From positions 620,001 through 684,000 of the forward strand of contig NZ_FOFM01000002.1 in the NCBI RefSeq assembly GCF_900110875.1: a stretch of DNA of 64,000 bases, given 5' to 3'. The position numbers were made by a program, and so were the translations under genes. Below the pieces are notes generated by a model. The model ran no database searches and was not told the DNA's origin. It worked only from the letters and a program-made list of their open reading frames with translations. This stretch comes from Pseudovibrio axinellae (GTDB lineage: Bacteria > Pseudomonadota > Alphaproteobacteria > Rhizobiales > Stappiaceae). Positions 17,920-27,019 of the stretch are shown piece by piece. How positions within the stretch are numbered: position 1 is the first letter of the stretch; every line of letters starts with the position of its first letter.

Positions 17920-17959
17920 GATTTCTACTCCGGTACACTGCCCATCCCACTGGACAAAG

Positions 17960-17993
17960 AAAAAGGGAAGATGGCGTCCCATCTCCCCTTTTT
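17960..17993 (-). terminator. Strong hairpin terminator after rpmA
   Basis: A 15-pair stem with one mismatch, AAAAAGGGAAGATGG (17960-17974) against CCATCTCCCCTTTTT (17979-17993), has a four-base loop. On the minus strand it runs into CTTTTTCTTT. It should end the rplU-rpmA transcript; the matching A-run makes it usable from both sides. Confidence 0.9.
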
Positions 17994-18075
17994 CTGATCT
18001 TTCGATCTGAACCGGATTTTTCCAAATCCGTCGGGGTCTGATGAGACGCCGACGATTTGGATTATCACGTCAGCG

Positions 18076-18345
18076 TTACTCGGCGGCGAGTGCCACCGGC
18101 ATCACATTAATAAATGTTCGGCCATTGCGTTTTTGTTCGAAAGCTACCTTGCCTTCAACAACTGCAAAGATCGTGTGATCTTTACCAATGCCAACACCAG
18201 CACCTGGGTGCCATTTGGTGCCGCGTTGACGAGCAATGATGTTGCCAGGAATTACAGCTTCGCCGCCGAACTTCTTGATACCAAGGCGACGACCAGCTGA
18301 GTCGCGACCGTTGCGGGATGAACCGCCAGCTTTTTTATGAGCCAT
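18076..18345 (-). CDS. rpmA: 50S ribosomal protein L27
   Basis: L27 lies close to the peptidyl transferase centre with its N-terminal tail. The 89-residue protein starts [20 protein letters not shown] directly after the ATG, so it is the form with no cleavable N-terminal extension. [22 protein letters not shown] is the conserved core. AGGAG lies eight bases before the start. It follows rplU after 46 bases, the universal order. Confidence 0.98.
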   Translation of the reverse strand: MAHKKAGGSSRNGRDSAGRRLGIKKFGGEAVIPGNIIARQRGTKWHPGAGVGIGKDHTIFAVVEGKVAFEQKRNGRTFINVMPVALAAE

Positions 18346-18391
18346 AACGAAGTACTCCTCGTTTAATCTCTAGGACAGTAACTAGCGCGAA

Positions 18392-18967
18392 TTACTTCGC
18401 TGCGAGTTCCTTAGCCTGTGCAACCCAGTTATCACGTTCGAAGCGGCCTTTAGTGCCTGTTTCTTCTTCAACGCGGGCGATGTCTTCAGCGGAAAGAGCT
18501 GCGATCTGTGCGAAGGTAGAGATACCTGCAGCAATCAGCTTTTTCTCAATTGCTGGGCCAAGACCCTGCAATTTTTTCAGATCGTCGGAACCTTCAGCAG
18601 CAGGTGCAGCAGCAGCTTTCTTAGGAGCAGCAGCTTTTTTAGCTGGTTTTGCACCGCTGGTCAGGATGTCAGTGATCTTCACGGTTGTGAATGCCTGACG
18701 ATGACCGTTACGGCGACGGGAGTTCTGACGACGACGCTTCTTAAAGATGATGATCTTGCGATCACGACCCTGCTCAACAACCTCAGCTACAACGGATGCA
18801 CCTTCGACAGTTGGTGCGCCGATGGTGGTTTCAGCATCTGAACCAACCATAAGCACTTCGTCAAAAGTCACGGTTTCACCAGCTTCGGCAGAAACTTTTT
18901 CGATCTTCAGGAGATCGTCAGCAGCAACAGTGTACTGTTTACCGCCTGTTTTGATGACTGCGAACAT
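18392..18967 (-). CDS. rplU: 50S ribosomal protein L21 with C-terminal helix-hairpin-helix extension
   Basis: L21 binds 23S rRNA domain I in the large subunit. Residues 1-100 are a normal L21 ([33 protein letters not shown]). An Ala/Lys/Pro linker follows ([16 protein letters not shown]). It leads to about 65 residues with [20 protein letters not shown], a helix-hairpin-helix like those in L21 of Rhizobiales. This almost doubles the usual length of about 100. The ATG at 18967 has AAGGAC at proper spacing; the ATG two codons earlier is too near it. Confidence 0.96.
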   Translation of the reverse strand: MFAVIKTGGKQYTVAADDLLKIEKVSAEAGETVTFDEVLMVGSDAETTIGAPTVEGASVVAEVVEQGRDRKIIIFKKRRRQNSRRRNGHRQAFTTVKITDILTSGAKPAKKAAAPKKAAAAPAAEGSDDLKKLQGLGPAIEKKLIAAGISTFAQIAALSAEDIARVEEETGTKGRFERDNWVAQAKELAAK

Positions 18968-19499
18968 ACGCATGTCCTTCTTGTATAAAGCGCACCCTTT
19001 GGCGTTGCAGTAAACTGCAAGCTTTTTCGACCGTTTCCCTTATTGCTCTAGGAACGTCCCGTTTCCGGGAGATCGACCGCAAACTCTGGAAAAACCAGAA
19101 GGCGGTTTCGATGTCTTGCCTCGGACAGCGCGAAAACGCGGGTCCCCCCGCAATTTATGAGCTGCTGGAATATACGCAGGCGGGCTGGAATGTCAACTCA
19201 GAATCTCAGCATTTTATTCGAACTTTGGGGGGAGCGATCGCTCATCAACAACGGCGTAGTTAGCCCCCTTTGTATCGCCTGGCGGCTGAACAAGCTAAAG
19301 CTCGTTAGAATAGGGATAATCAGGCCTAGGATGGACCGAATTGCAACGCTTCTGTGAGCTGGCAATATGCTTGAGGGAAGAGAACGCAGTATCCGTAGAA
19401 AGGAGCGAAACATCAATTTTTTGCTGAAAAATTCAGGTAGTGGCTTTAATTAAAGGGGACATGTATCTGAGAAGAAAACAAAACCGACATGTTCAAATT
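18968..19499. other. rplU leader and gene-free stretch
   Basis: No gene is supported. On the minus strand before rplU are small hairpins: TCCCG/CGGGA closing a GAAA loop (19057-19070) and CTGG/CCAG around a T-run (19086-19098). Ribosomal-protein leaders often bind their own product, so this is a candidate leader, but no named motif is recognised. The part from about 19200 holds only short open frames that I do not believe. Confidence 0.4.
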
Positions 19500-19528
19500 G
19501 AGCCGTCCAGCAGTGTTCCGGGCGGCTC
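19500..19528 (-). terminator. Hairpin after the SH3 gene
   Basis: GAGCCGTCC (19500-19508) pairs with GGGCGGCTC (19520-19528), nine pairs with one G-T wobble. It lies 43 bases after the SH3 gene stop on the minus strand. The following T-run is short (AATTTG), so confidence is moderate. Confidence 0.55.
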
Positions 19529-19570
19529 ATATATGTTGGTTTTTACACACTACTCAGCTGAGTCTATAGA

Positions 19571-19918
19571 CTAGTTCGTGTAGTAGCTGACAGGGATCAC
19601 GTTATAGTGTTGGCCTGTACTGAGGTGAACGCCATTTCTGTGGATGTAGCGCGCATTCACATAGCCGTCGACACCATGGTAGGAGACGGCGCACCAACGC
19701 CAGTCGCTTTGACAGGATTTGACCATCACGGTTGAGCCAGGCCTCAGGACTCTCACCACATTGTAACCGGTGGAGGGTCCTTGGCGTAGGTTAAGCCAAT
19801 AGTCACTTGTCGTGTTTGCTGACGTCAAAGTCCTGACAAGAGCTTGAGAGGTGACTGGCAAGGCAACAAATGAGCCTGCGAGGATTAAAGCACACATCAG
19901 GTTCGTTAACTTAGGCAT
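19571..19918 (-). CDS. Secreted bacterial SH3-domain protein
   Basis: A 115-residue exported protein. MPKLTNLMCALILAGSFVAL is a signal peptide, with cleavage probably after SQA near residue 26. The rest is one bacterial SH3 domain: LNLRQGPSTGYNVVRVLRPGSTVMV, then WRWCAVSYHGVDGYVNARYI. The two cysteines in CQSDWRWC could form a disulfide in the periplasm. Such domains bind cell-wall peptides or other ligands. The ATG at 19918 has AAGGGA at seven bases, which rules out the longer frame from 20017. It stands alone. Confidence 0.82.
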   Translation of the reverse strand: MPKLTNLMCALILAGSFVALPVTSQALVRTLTSANTTSDYWLNLRQGPSTGYNVVRVLRPGSTVMVKSCQSDWRWCAVSYHGVDGYVNARYIHRNGVHLSTGQHYNVIPVSYYTN

Positions 19919-20244
19919 ATCATTTCCCTTCTTGGCCGTTTTGAGTTTTGTTGGCCGCAAAAAGTGAGTGATGCTGCATCTGCAAAATAACCTAGCCGAA
20001 TATACTAATGTGAACAAATATGTTTTTGGCTCACTGTTTGTATTCGGAATACCACATCTTTATTATTAGAGAATAATGACAGTAAATGTGTAGTATAATT
20101 TTTGTATGTTACTATTATTGTCTGGTTGCGGCGTCGCTATGCAAACTGGTTAAGACGAACTCAGCAGATGCAAAGTTCCATTCAGAATCACCGCGATAAC
20201 CTGACAAGTGTGTGCAGGGAATGTGATGGAAAAACACTTTTTGA
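19919..20244. other. Intergenic, gene-free
   Basis: An AT-rich divergent region between the SH3 gene and the chemoreceptor gene. It must hold the SH3 promoter on the minus strand. I see no gene or clear hairpin. Confidence 0.4.
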
Positions 20245-20258
20245 TTGATATAGATCAA
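20245..20258. promoter_or_regulatory. Perfect FNR/FixK-type box
   Basis: TTGAT-ATAG-ATCAA matches the FNR/FixK consensus TTGAT-N4-ATCAA at all ten fixed bases. It lies 297 bases before the chemoreceptor ATG in a 636-base gap. The likely consequence is induction at low oxygen. A TATAAT hexamer at 20308-20313 is a further promoter candidate. Confidence 0.6.
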
Positions 20259-20555
20259 AGCCAGTTGTGTACGTATCTTTGAATACTGAGATTGTTCTCG
20301 TTTTAATTATAATCTTTAGTATAAGCGTGGCAAAAAATACTACGTTAGAATACCTATAACGCTAGGTTTCAATCTTTATTTGATACCAAGTTTAAGGATC
20401 GATAAACCTTCGCACTCCAACATCTGGTTAAAGTGATTTGTACATGTTCTGAGCAGGTGCTTTAGGATCTTCAGGCACCAACAGGGGGTGCATGTAACAA
20501 ACACGCGATTGTTGATATCAAGTTATTTAAACCGCACGTGTGCGGGGGGCATAAA

Positions 20556-22550
20556 ATGCGCATTCCAAAGTTCGCTTGGATATATTCCGTCGTAACCAGA
20601 GTTACGGCTCTTGGGTTGTTACCGATGCTTGTGCTGGGTGGGGCGTTGATCTTCCTTTCCCAAATGAACAGCCAGAATGCTGAGTTCCAAAACAATACAC
20701 AAACGTACAATCAGCTGATGCAAAACGCACAAGGGATCAGTACCGCGGTCAATCGTCTACGTGCGATTGGTGGCGAGTTCCTGCTTCACCCAAAAGTAGA
20801 GGCTGCTGAGATTGCTGCAAACGCGCGCGAGCGGGTAGTGATTTTGGTAGAAGAAACCCGCGCATTGAATGTTTCTGGTATTGAAGATGAGCTCTACGAC
20901 AATCTGGAAGGCTACGCCTATGGGTTCTCTGAGACATTTGGCGCAGTCGTTGAGGCGACTATTGAGCGGGGAACCAGCTCTGACGGTGGTCTCATTGCAG
21001 AACTTCAGGCGACCAGTTCTGAAATTCAAATCGAAATTAACAAGGGGCGCCGTCTCCCCAACGTTGGAAAAGACATCCATCGGGTCGCAGCACTTTTAAA
21101 AGACCTACAGGCGATGGAATGGACCATCAGTGTTGATGGCTATGCGGTAGAGAAAAATACATTTAAGAACCGTATTGGGCAATTCGGCTCTGTGATCAAA
21201 ACTGCAAGCATGCCTGAAGAGGTCGCGCGAAAAATCAATGAGATCTGGGCAAGCTACACCGAAACACTGGCGCAGATTGAAGAACTGAATACCGATATTC
21301 AGGAGGATATGACCTTCGCGCTGGAACAATTGGATGAGATGATTCCTGCTGCAAAGCAGTTGAATGACTTTGGTGTGGAAGGCGAAAAGACCGCTGCTGC
21401 CTTGCATCGCCAAGCTTCAAAGGCGAGCATGCAGCGCTTTTTGTTGCAGGCAGGTGCGATGGGCATCGTTGGCCTGATGATTGCCGGCTACCTTGCGTGG
21501 CGCATTTCTCGTCCGCTTGCAAACCTTCACTCGGCAATGAGTGTGCTTGCGAAAGGCGACGTTTCAGCAAACATTGAAGGAACGAACGGTCGGGATGAAT
21601 TTGCGAAAATGGCGAAAATCCTTGAGGTATTCCGTGCTAACGCAATCGAGCGTAACCAGCTTAATGAAGCGCGGGATGCTGACCACAAGCACCGGCAAGT
21701 GCGTGAGCAGAAAGTTGCTGGGCTGGTGAGCGAGTTTGAAAAAGCTGCGACTGCGGCAGGGGACGGGTTTAATTCTGCGATCCAATCTTTGCACGAAGCG
21801 TCCTTCGCATTGAATGTGACTGTCGAAAGCGTTTCCGATAAAGCTGGCAAGGCTGGGGAAGCTGTCAGCCAGGCGTCCACATCTGTTGCAACCGTAGCCT
21901 CCGCCAGTGAGGAGATGTCCCTTTCCATACGAGAGGTAGCATCTGAGGCAGTAAACTCTAAGGATGTCGCTGATGAAGTTGGAAGCTTGGTCATCAGTAC
22001 GTCAGGAACAATCCAGGAGCTGGCTGAGTCTGCAACGCGCATTGGTCAGGTCGTTAATCTGATCAAGGATATCGCAGACCAGACAAACCTTCTTGCACTG
22101 AATGCAACAATTGAAGCTGCTCGTGCAGGTGAAATGGGTAAAGGGTTTGCTGTTGTCGCCTCTGAGGTGAAACACCTGGCAAACCAAACAACGACTGCAA
22201 CCGAGGAAATCTCTCAACAGATCCATGCGATCCAGCAGGTTTCTAACGATGCCGTTGGATCCATCGATAAGGTGACGAGCATGATGGAAAAGCTGTCCGG
22301 CAGTTCCTCAGCAGTGGCCGCAGCGGTGGAACAGCAATCTGTTACGGTTGGTGAGATTGCGCGCTCGGTAACAGATGCCTCTGACCAGTCTAGGATTGGC
22401 GAATCTGAAATGCTTGAGGTGGCGAACACCGTTGAAAACTCCACCAAGACAGCTGAAGACATCAACAACCAGGCCGATAACATTTCTGAAGAAGCTGATC
22501 AGTTTAACCGCTCGATCAAAGCGTTTCTTGAGGAAGTTCAGGCGGCATAA
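20556..22550 (+). CDS. Methyl-accepting chemotaxis protein
   Basis: A 664-residue transmembrane chemoreceptor. The first membrane helix (about residues 13-35) follows a short basic tail. A mostly helical periplasmic sensor of about 260 residues comes next, without a named domain that I recognise. A second helix (QAGAMGIVGLMIAGYLAW, about 303-320) leads to a HAMP domain beginning RISRPLANLHSAMSVLAKGD. The C-terminal signalling domain has the hairpin tip IADQTNLLALNATIEAARAG. No CheR-binding pentapeptide ends the protein. ATG 20556 has GGGGGG upstream. No che genes lie nearby. The FNR-type box suggests a role at low oxygen. Confidence 0.95.
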   Translation: MRIPKFAWIYSVVTRVTALGLLPMLVLGGALIFLSQMNSQNAEFQNNTQTYNQLMQNAQGISTAVNRLRAIGGEFLLHPKVEAAEIAANARERVVILVEETRALNVSGIEDELYDNLEGYAYGFSETFGAVVEATIERGTSSDGGLIAELQATSSEIQIEINKGRRLPNVGKDIHRVAALLKDLQAMEWTISVDGYAVEKNTFKNRIGQFGSVIKTASMPEEVARKINEIWASYTETLAQIEELNTDIQEDMTFALEQLDEMIPAAKQLNDFGVEGEKTAAALHRQASKASMQRFLLQAGAMGIVGLMIAGYLAWRISRPLANLHSAMSVLAKGDVSANIEGTNGRDEFAKMAKILEVFRANAIERNQLNEARDADHKHRQVREQKVAGLVSEFEKAATAAGDGFNSAIQSLHEASFALNVTVESVSDKAGKAGEAVSQASTSVATVASASEEMSLSIREVASEAVNSKDVADEVGSLVISTSGTIQELAESATRIGQVVNLIKDIADQTNLLALNATIEAARAGEMGKGFAVVASEVKHLANQTTTATEEISQQIHAIQQVSNDAVGSIDKVTSMMEKLSGSSSAVAAAVEQQSVTVGEIARSVTDASDQSRIGESEMLEVANTVENSTKTAEDINNQADNISEEADQFNRSIKAFLEEVQAA

Positions 22551-22678
22551 GCTTTTTAAAATTGTTAGAGACTTCAACGCAGTGGGAGTTGTGAGTTATT
22601 GGTCGGATTGAGGTGGTAGGGCTTGTCGAAAGCAGGGCTTCTTTATATGGTCCGCAAGTTCCAATCAACGGAACATGC

Positions 22679-22768
22679 GGAGAGTTGCCGGAGTGGTCGA
22701 ACGGGGCGGTCTCGAAAACCGTTGAGCGCGCAAGCGTTCCGAGGGTTCGAATCCCTCACTCTCCGCCA
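22679..22768 (+). tRNA. tRNA-Ser (anticodon CGA)
   Basis: The acceptor GGAGAGT (22679-22685) pairs with ACTCTCC (22758-22764), followed by G and an encoded CCA. The anticodon loop CTCGAAA gives anticodon CGA for UCG codons. A long variable arm (TTGAGCGCGCAAGCGTTCC region) marks the serine class, and GGTTCGAATCC is the T-arm. Confidence 0.97.
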
Positions 22769-22890
22769 TAAATAAATTTCCGATAGATTTCATAACGCTC
22801 TGAATATTCTCATCAACCCTAGCTGTGTGTACGGGTGTTGTGCGATATTGTTTAGGTGGAGGCGGCATGGCAATGGCTTTGCTCGACGGC

Positions 22891-22930
22891 CCCATCCCCT
22901 CTCAGCCTTAGGCATAAACGAGGGGATGGG
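22891..22930 (-). terminator. Large hairpin after the NCS2 permease gene
   Basis: An 11-pair perfect stem, CCCATCCCCTC (22891-22901) with GAGGGGATGGG (22920-22930), encloses a small GCCTTAGGC palindrome. It lies right after the permease stop. There is no T-run, so it may protect the mRNA end or act with Rho rather than be a classical terminator. Confidence 0.6.
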
Positions 22931-22935
22931 TACAT

Positions 22936-24375
22936 TTAAGAGCTTACAGATTGTATGGCCCCGTCATCTTGCGAGGCCAAGCCACCAGATACTTCTTCTG
23001 TTGCTTCAGCTGAGAGTTCCTCAGGTAAAACGAGGTTGAGGATAATTGCGATAAGCGCAGCGGGGAGTAGTCCGCTTGTCATCAAAATGCGCAATGTATC
23101 AGGAAGATATTGAACGGCTTTGGGGTCCAGCTGCAATCCGAGGCCAATCGAGAGTGCTATTGCGAAGACGACCATGTTGCGCCGGTTCCAATTGACGTCA
23201 GACAACATGGAGACGCCCGCTGCCACCACCATTCCAAACATGACGATAACGCCGCCCCCAAGGACCTCAATTGGGATTGTCCGAATGACTGCACCAACTT
23301 TGGGAACAAGCCCGCAGAGGATCAGGAACAAAGCGCCAATTGTAACGACATGGCGACTCATCACCCCTGTCATTGCAATCAAGCCAACGTTTTGGCTGAA
23401 AGAGGTGTTGGGCAACCCGCCAAAGATACCAGCGATCGCAGTGCCGAACCCGTCTGCATAGGTTGCACCCTGAATTTCCTTATCCGTTGCTTCGCGGCCT
23501 GCACCACCCTTGGTTATACCTGAAACATCTCCAACGGTTTCAACGGCACTGACAAATGACATCAAACAAAAGCCAACGATTGCTGCCAAGCTGAAATCAA
23601 AGCCGTAGATGAAAGGCATTGGAAGTGAAAAAGATGCTGAACGGCTCATGCTGGTCATAATTCCGTCAACCGTAACCATGCCCACCATCATTGCAAAGAT
23701 ATAGCCAGCAATGATGCCGATAACCACAGCCGAAACAGCCATAATTCCGCGCGCGTAAAACTTCAGCCCGAGTGTCACGATAATAACCACAAGGGCAGCT
23801 GACCAGTTCAACAGGCTGCCATATTCCGGTGTTGCAATTGCTGGAACACCTCCAGCTGCATACTGAATTCCTACCTTGACCAGCGCCAGTCCGATCATTG
23901 TAACAACAAGGCCGGTTACAAGAGGAGGCAGAGCAAAACGAATGCGCCCAATGAAAAGGCCAAGAAAGGCGTGGAACAAGCCGCCAAGCATCACACCACC
24001 AAACAAGGCAGGCAAAGCTTCAACGCCTTTGCCCGCTACGAGAGGAATCATGATTGGAATAAATGCAAAGCTCGTGCCTTGAACAATAGGCAGGCGCGCT
24101 CCAACAGCTCCCATGCCAACCGTCTGGAACAACGTTGCAATGCCTGCAAATAGCATGGACATCTGGATCATGTAAGTCATGTCCGGAAATCCCTGCGCCC
24201 CTGCATCTGAACCAAATCCAAAGCCGGCAGCCCCAGAAATAATAATAGCCGGGGTTACGTTGGAAACAAACATGGCGAGCACATGCTGAATGCCAAGCGG
24301 AACGGCTTTATGCAATGCAGGCATATAGTTAGGATCACGCAATTGTTGTAGCGTGCCTATTGAATTGTCAGTCAC
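22936..24375 (-). CDS. NCS2-family purine (xanthine/urate-type) permease
   Basis: A 479-residue membrane transporter of the nucleobase-ascorbate family with about 14 membrane segments. The first segment has the Q-H pair of the family (LGIQHVLAMFVSNVTPAI). The signature region is NTSFSQNVGLIAMTGVMSRHV near 325-345. The SFVSAVETVGDVSGI segment carries the conserved glutamate of the substrate site. NTSFSQN is nearer to xanthine/urate carriers than to uracil carriers. It starts at GTG with AGGAGGG upstream and ends the ureide operon, so urate, xanthine or a ureide is the likely cargo. Confidence 0.87.
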   Translation of the reverse strand: MTDNSIGTLQQLRDPNYMPALHKAVPLGIQHVLAMFVSNVTPAIIISGAAGFGFGSDAGAQGFPDMTYMIQMSMLFAGIATLFQTVGMGAVGARLPIVQGTSFAFIPIMIPLVAGKGVEALPALFGGVMLGGLFHAFLGLFIGRIRFALPPLVTGLVVTMIGLALVKVGIQYAAGGVPAIATPEYGSLLNWSAALVVIIVTLGLKFYARGIMAVSAVVIGIIAGYIFAMMVGMVTVDGIMTSMSRSASFSLPMPFIYGFDFSLAAIVGFCLMSFVSAVETVGDVSGITKGGAGREATDKEIQGATYADGFGTAIAGIFGGLPNTSFSQNVGLIAMTGVMSRHVVTIGALFLILCGLVPKVGAVIRTIPIEVLGGGVIVMFGMVVAAGVSMLSDVNWNRRNMVVFAIALSIGLGLQLDPKAVQYLPDTLRILMTSGLLPAALIAIILNLVLPEELSAEATEEVSGGLASQDDGAIQSVSS

Positions 24376-24405
24376 TTAGTTCCCTCCTACTAATGACGCA
24401 CAGTA

Positions 24406-24909
24406 TTATTCCGTTATGAGGTAGGCCTCCTTCAGCCAATGTTCTTCTAGGTTTTTGCCCTCACCAATCCGGTCCACCACAGCAAACAGACCAGACCCCT
24501 TGATCGGTGTCAGGACGCCATGCCACGTATTACGTCCTATATTGATGGACTGGGTAGAACTCGCCATAAACGCCCGCGGAACGGAAGGCTGCCCTTCGTC
24601 GTCCTCAGCCACAATGACGAGATATTCTGAATGACCCATTGGGATGAAGCACTGCGAGCCCAATGGGTGACGCTCCAATATGGTCAGCTTGTGCGGCAGG
24701 CTCCGTAATTCGGCCTGAAACAGGCTAATGCCTGCCTGCCCGCCAATAAACTCCATTCCTGCCAGATCGGAGTATCGGCGGCATCGATCTTCGTTGATTA
24801 GGATTGGAGAAACCGTTCCAACTTCAATGATTTCACCGAAGGGTTGGAAGGTTTCTGCGCTTAGTGCCTCAATGGCAATCACAGGTTCGCTTGAATTTTG
24901 ATCACTCAT
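24406..24909 (-). CDS. allA: Ureidoglycolate lyase
   Basis: AllA splits ureidoglycolate to glyoxylate and urea, the last step of one purine breakdown route. The 167-residue cupin-like protein has FQPFGEIIEV at the start. SLPHKLTILERHPLGSQCFIPMG and YLVIVAEDDEG follow, then NTWHGVLTPI with the conserved histidine. It begins six bases after the aminohydrolase gene ends and lies 30 bases before the permease gene, so the three form one minus-strand operon. Confidence 0.92.
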   Translation of the reverse strand: MSDQNSSEPVIAIEALSAETFQPFGEIIEVGTVSPILINEDRCRRYSDLAGMEFIGGQAGISLFQAELRSLPHKLTILERHPLGSQCFIPMGHSEYLVIVAEDDEGQPSVPRAFMASSTQSINIGRNTWHGVLTPIKGSGLFAVVDRIGEGKNLEEHWLKEAYLITE

Positions 24910-24915
24910 CTTCAG

Positions 24916-25764
24916 TCACCTTTGAAATGAGCCCAGCTGCGCGTGTCGGTTCACATCCTTGTAAAGAAGATAGCGGAATCGTGATGGTCCACCAGCGTAA
25001 CAAGCCTGCGGGCAAAAGGCGCGCAACCACATAAAATCACCGGCTTCCACTTCCACCCAGTCATTGTTTAGGCGATAAACCGCTTTTCCCTCCAGCACAT
25101 AAAGGCCGTGTTCCATCACGTGCGTCTCAGCAAACGGAATGCAGCCACCCGGTTCAAAAGTCACAATATTAACGTGCATATCGTGGCGCATGTCATGCGG
25201 GTCTACAAAGCGGGTTGTGGCCCAGGCTCCATTGGTATCTGGCATTGGCGCGACTACGGCGTCGCTCTGATGTGTGAAGAAAGCATCGGGTGCAGGTATG
25301 CCCTCAACCGCTTCATACCTCTTACGGACCCAATGAAAAACAGCAGGTTTTTGGCTGTTATTGTGCACTTCATACTTTGCTCCAGCGGGAAGGTAGGCAT
25401 AGCCTCCTTCTGGCAAAATATGCGGTTCCTTGCTCAAAACCACAGTAACTTCGCCCTGTACAACAAAGATCACGCTTTGAGCACACGGATCCGGCTCGGG
25501 TTTTGTTGAGCCGCCTTCTGGCTGTAGCTCCATAATATACTGCGAGAATGTCTCGGCAAACCCAGAAAGAGGGCGTGCAATAATCCAGGCGCGTGCTCGC
25601 TCCCAAAATGGCAGATTGGAAGTCACGATATCCTGCATAACGCCTTTTGGGATGACCGCATACGCATTTGTAAACACAGCGCGATCTGTCATGATTTGCG
25701 TCTGTGGCGGCAATCCACCCTGTGGAGCATATAGGGTAGAAGGGGGCAGATGATGCGTACTCAT
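24916..25764 (-). CDS. allE: (S)-ureidoglycine aminohydrolase
   Basis: This enzyme removes ammonia from (S)-ureidoglycine to give (S)-ureidoglycolate, the substrate of the next gene's product. The 282-residue protein has two cupin domains. The first is near 85-150 (VIFVVQGEVTVVL, GGYAYLPAG). The second is near 195-275 (ETHVMEHGLYVLEGKAVYRL) and holds the Mn-binding residues in this family. Length and ends are normal for the family. The 5' end is 310 bases from the LysR gene. No allantoinase or allantoate amidohydrolase is in the window, so earlier steps are encoded elsewhere. Confidence 0.92.
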   Translation of the reverse strand: MSTHHLPPSTLYAPQGGLPPQTQIMTDRAVFTNAYAVIPKGVMQDIVTSNLPFWERARAWIIARPLSGFAETFSQYIMELQPEGGSTKPEPDPCAQSVIFVVQGEVTVVLSKEPHILPEGGYAYLPAGAKYEVHNNSQKPAVFHWVRKRYEAVEGIPAPDAFFTHQSDAVVAPMPDTNGAWATTRFVDPHDMRHDMHVNIVTFEPGGCIPFAETHVMEHGLYVLEGKAVYRLNNDWVEVEAGDFMWLRAFCPQACYAGGPSRFRYLLYKDVNRHAQLGSFQR

Positions 25765-26074
25765 ATGTAGTCAAATTCCTCAAACATCTAGCTAAAGCCT
25801 GCGCCATTATTTTTGGCAGCATTTCACCTTATGTTGCGCTCTGTATTCCTAAACGAAGGGAAGGCACACGCACCAATGCAATAAACCTGGTGCGCAAAGT
25901 TTGAGGCGTTTTTGAAAAGTTGCTGGCAACACCTATGGGCCGCGAAACCATCACTCCTACAAATACCTCAAACGCCCCTCATTAATGAGTATAACCTAAT
26001 AAAAGGACGTTATTATCAAAATAACTTTGAAAGTGCTTTGCCAGAACGAGTAAGACCCAAAATGAAAGGACGTC
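25765..26074. other. Promoter region of the ureide operon
   Basis: No gene is supported in these 310 bases. They lie upstream of the minus-strand ureide operon and downstream of the LysR gene. I see no named operator. Sequence near 25985-26080 is AT-rich. Confidence 0.4.
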
Positions 26075-27019
26075 TTATGAACGGTCCTTCAAGGACAAAG
26101 CAAGTAACTCAGAGCGTTCATCTAAATATGCTTTGAGCCGCTCGCCGATGAACTCCAGAAACAAGCGGATTTTGGGGTCCTGATATCGCTTATGCGGAAA
26201 GAGTGAGGCCAGATGCACATCGACAGGTGGCGTCTGCTGACAAACGGCAACCAGCCTTCCAGCTATCAAATGATCAACGACATCAAAGAGCGGAGCGTTG
26301 ACAATGCCACGGTGATCCAGAGCCCAGTTTACAAGAACATCACCATCATCAGAGGCGTATGGTCCGGTCACATCAAAACTTTGAGCGCCGTTTTCTGTTG
26401 TCATAGTCCAACGGCTTTCAGATGACCCCGGAAACTGAAGAAGCAGACAGGCATGCTTTTGTTTCAGTAGGTCCTGTCCAGTTTCAGGTGTTCCGCGCGC
26501 TGCCAGATAAGAAGGGGAAGCGCATAAAACACGACGGCAATCTGCAATGTTCTTCAATCGCATTTCTGAATTGGGCAGTTGGCCCAGAATAAATGCAAGG
26601 TCCAACCCTTCGCCAGTGATGTCTAATGTGCGGTCAGAAAGGCGAAGGCGCACATGAACTTCGGGATAGGCCTCGTGAAATGCAGGAATGAGAGGGGCGA
26701 TTAAGCGCCGCCCTACACCAAGAGGGGCAGAAACGTATATAGATCCACGCGGCGTATTGGTGACCTCATGAACAGCAGCTTCAGCTTCATCCATTGCCTC
26801 TAGTATCTTCAAAGCGCCGGGATAAAATATGCTGCCTTGTTCAGTCGGCTGAATAGAACGAGTGGTTCTGTTGTAGAGCCGAATACCAAGGTGCTTCTCC
26901 AGCTCCCCAATTCGAGAGGAAGCTACAGCGGGAGAGACGTTCATATCTCTGGCAGCCGCTGACATGCTGCCAAGTTCATAAACCCGCACGAACATTCTAA
27001 CGTTGTTAATGTAAGACAT
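26075..27019 (-). CDS. LysR-family transcriptional regulator
   Basis: A 314-residue LysR protein. Residues 1-62 are the winged helix-turn-helix (VRVYELGSMSAAARDMNVSPAVASSRIGELEKHLG). The rest is the ligand domain, starting GSIYVSAPLGVGRRLIAPLI. The ATG at 27019 starts the usual MSYINNVRMFVRV form; the open frame to 27133 is not needed. It is divergent from the nitrate operon and lies upstream of, and on the same strand as, the ureide operon, so it could control either. The sequence resembles regulators of the CrgA/AaeR type, which does not settle the target. Confidence 0.9.
   Translation of the reverse strand: MSYINNVRMFVRVYELGSMSAAARDMNVSPAVASSRIGELEKHLGIRLYNRTTRSIQPTEQGSIFYPGALKILEAMDEAEAAVHEVTNTPRGSIYVSAPLGVGRRLIAPLIPAFHEAYPEVHVRLRLSDRTLDITGEGLDLAFILGQLPNSEMRLKNIADCRRVLCASPSYLAARGTPETGQDLLKQKHACLLLQFPGSSESRWTMTTENGAQSFDVTGPYASDDGDVLVNWALDHRGIVNAPLFDVVDHLIAGRLVAVCQQTPPVDVHLASLFPHKRYQDPKIRLFLEFIGERLKAYLDERSELLALSLKDRS

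Noticed and set aside
19157-19416. Short open frames on both strands before the SH3 gene
   Set aside because: No family resemblance, no ribosome site and overlap with each other; most likely chance.
22665-22895. Minus-strand open frame of 76 codons over the tRNA-Ser gene
   Set aside because: It is antisense to the tRNA. Its sequence is the well-known false protein seen opposite serine tRNA genes.
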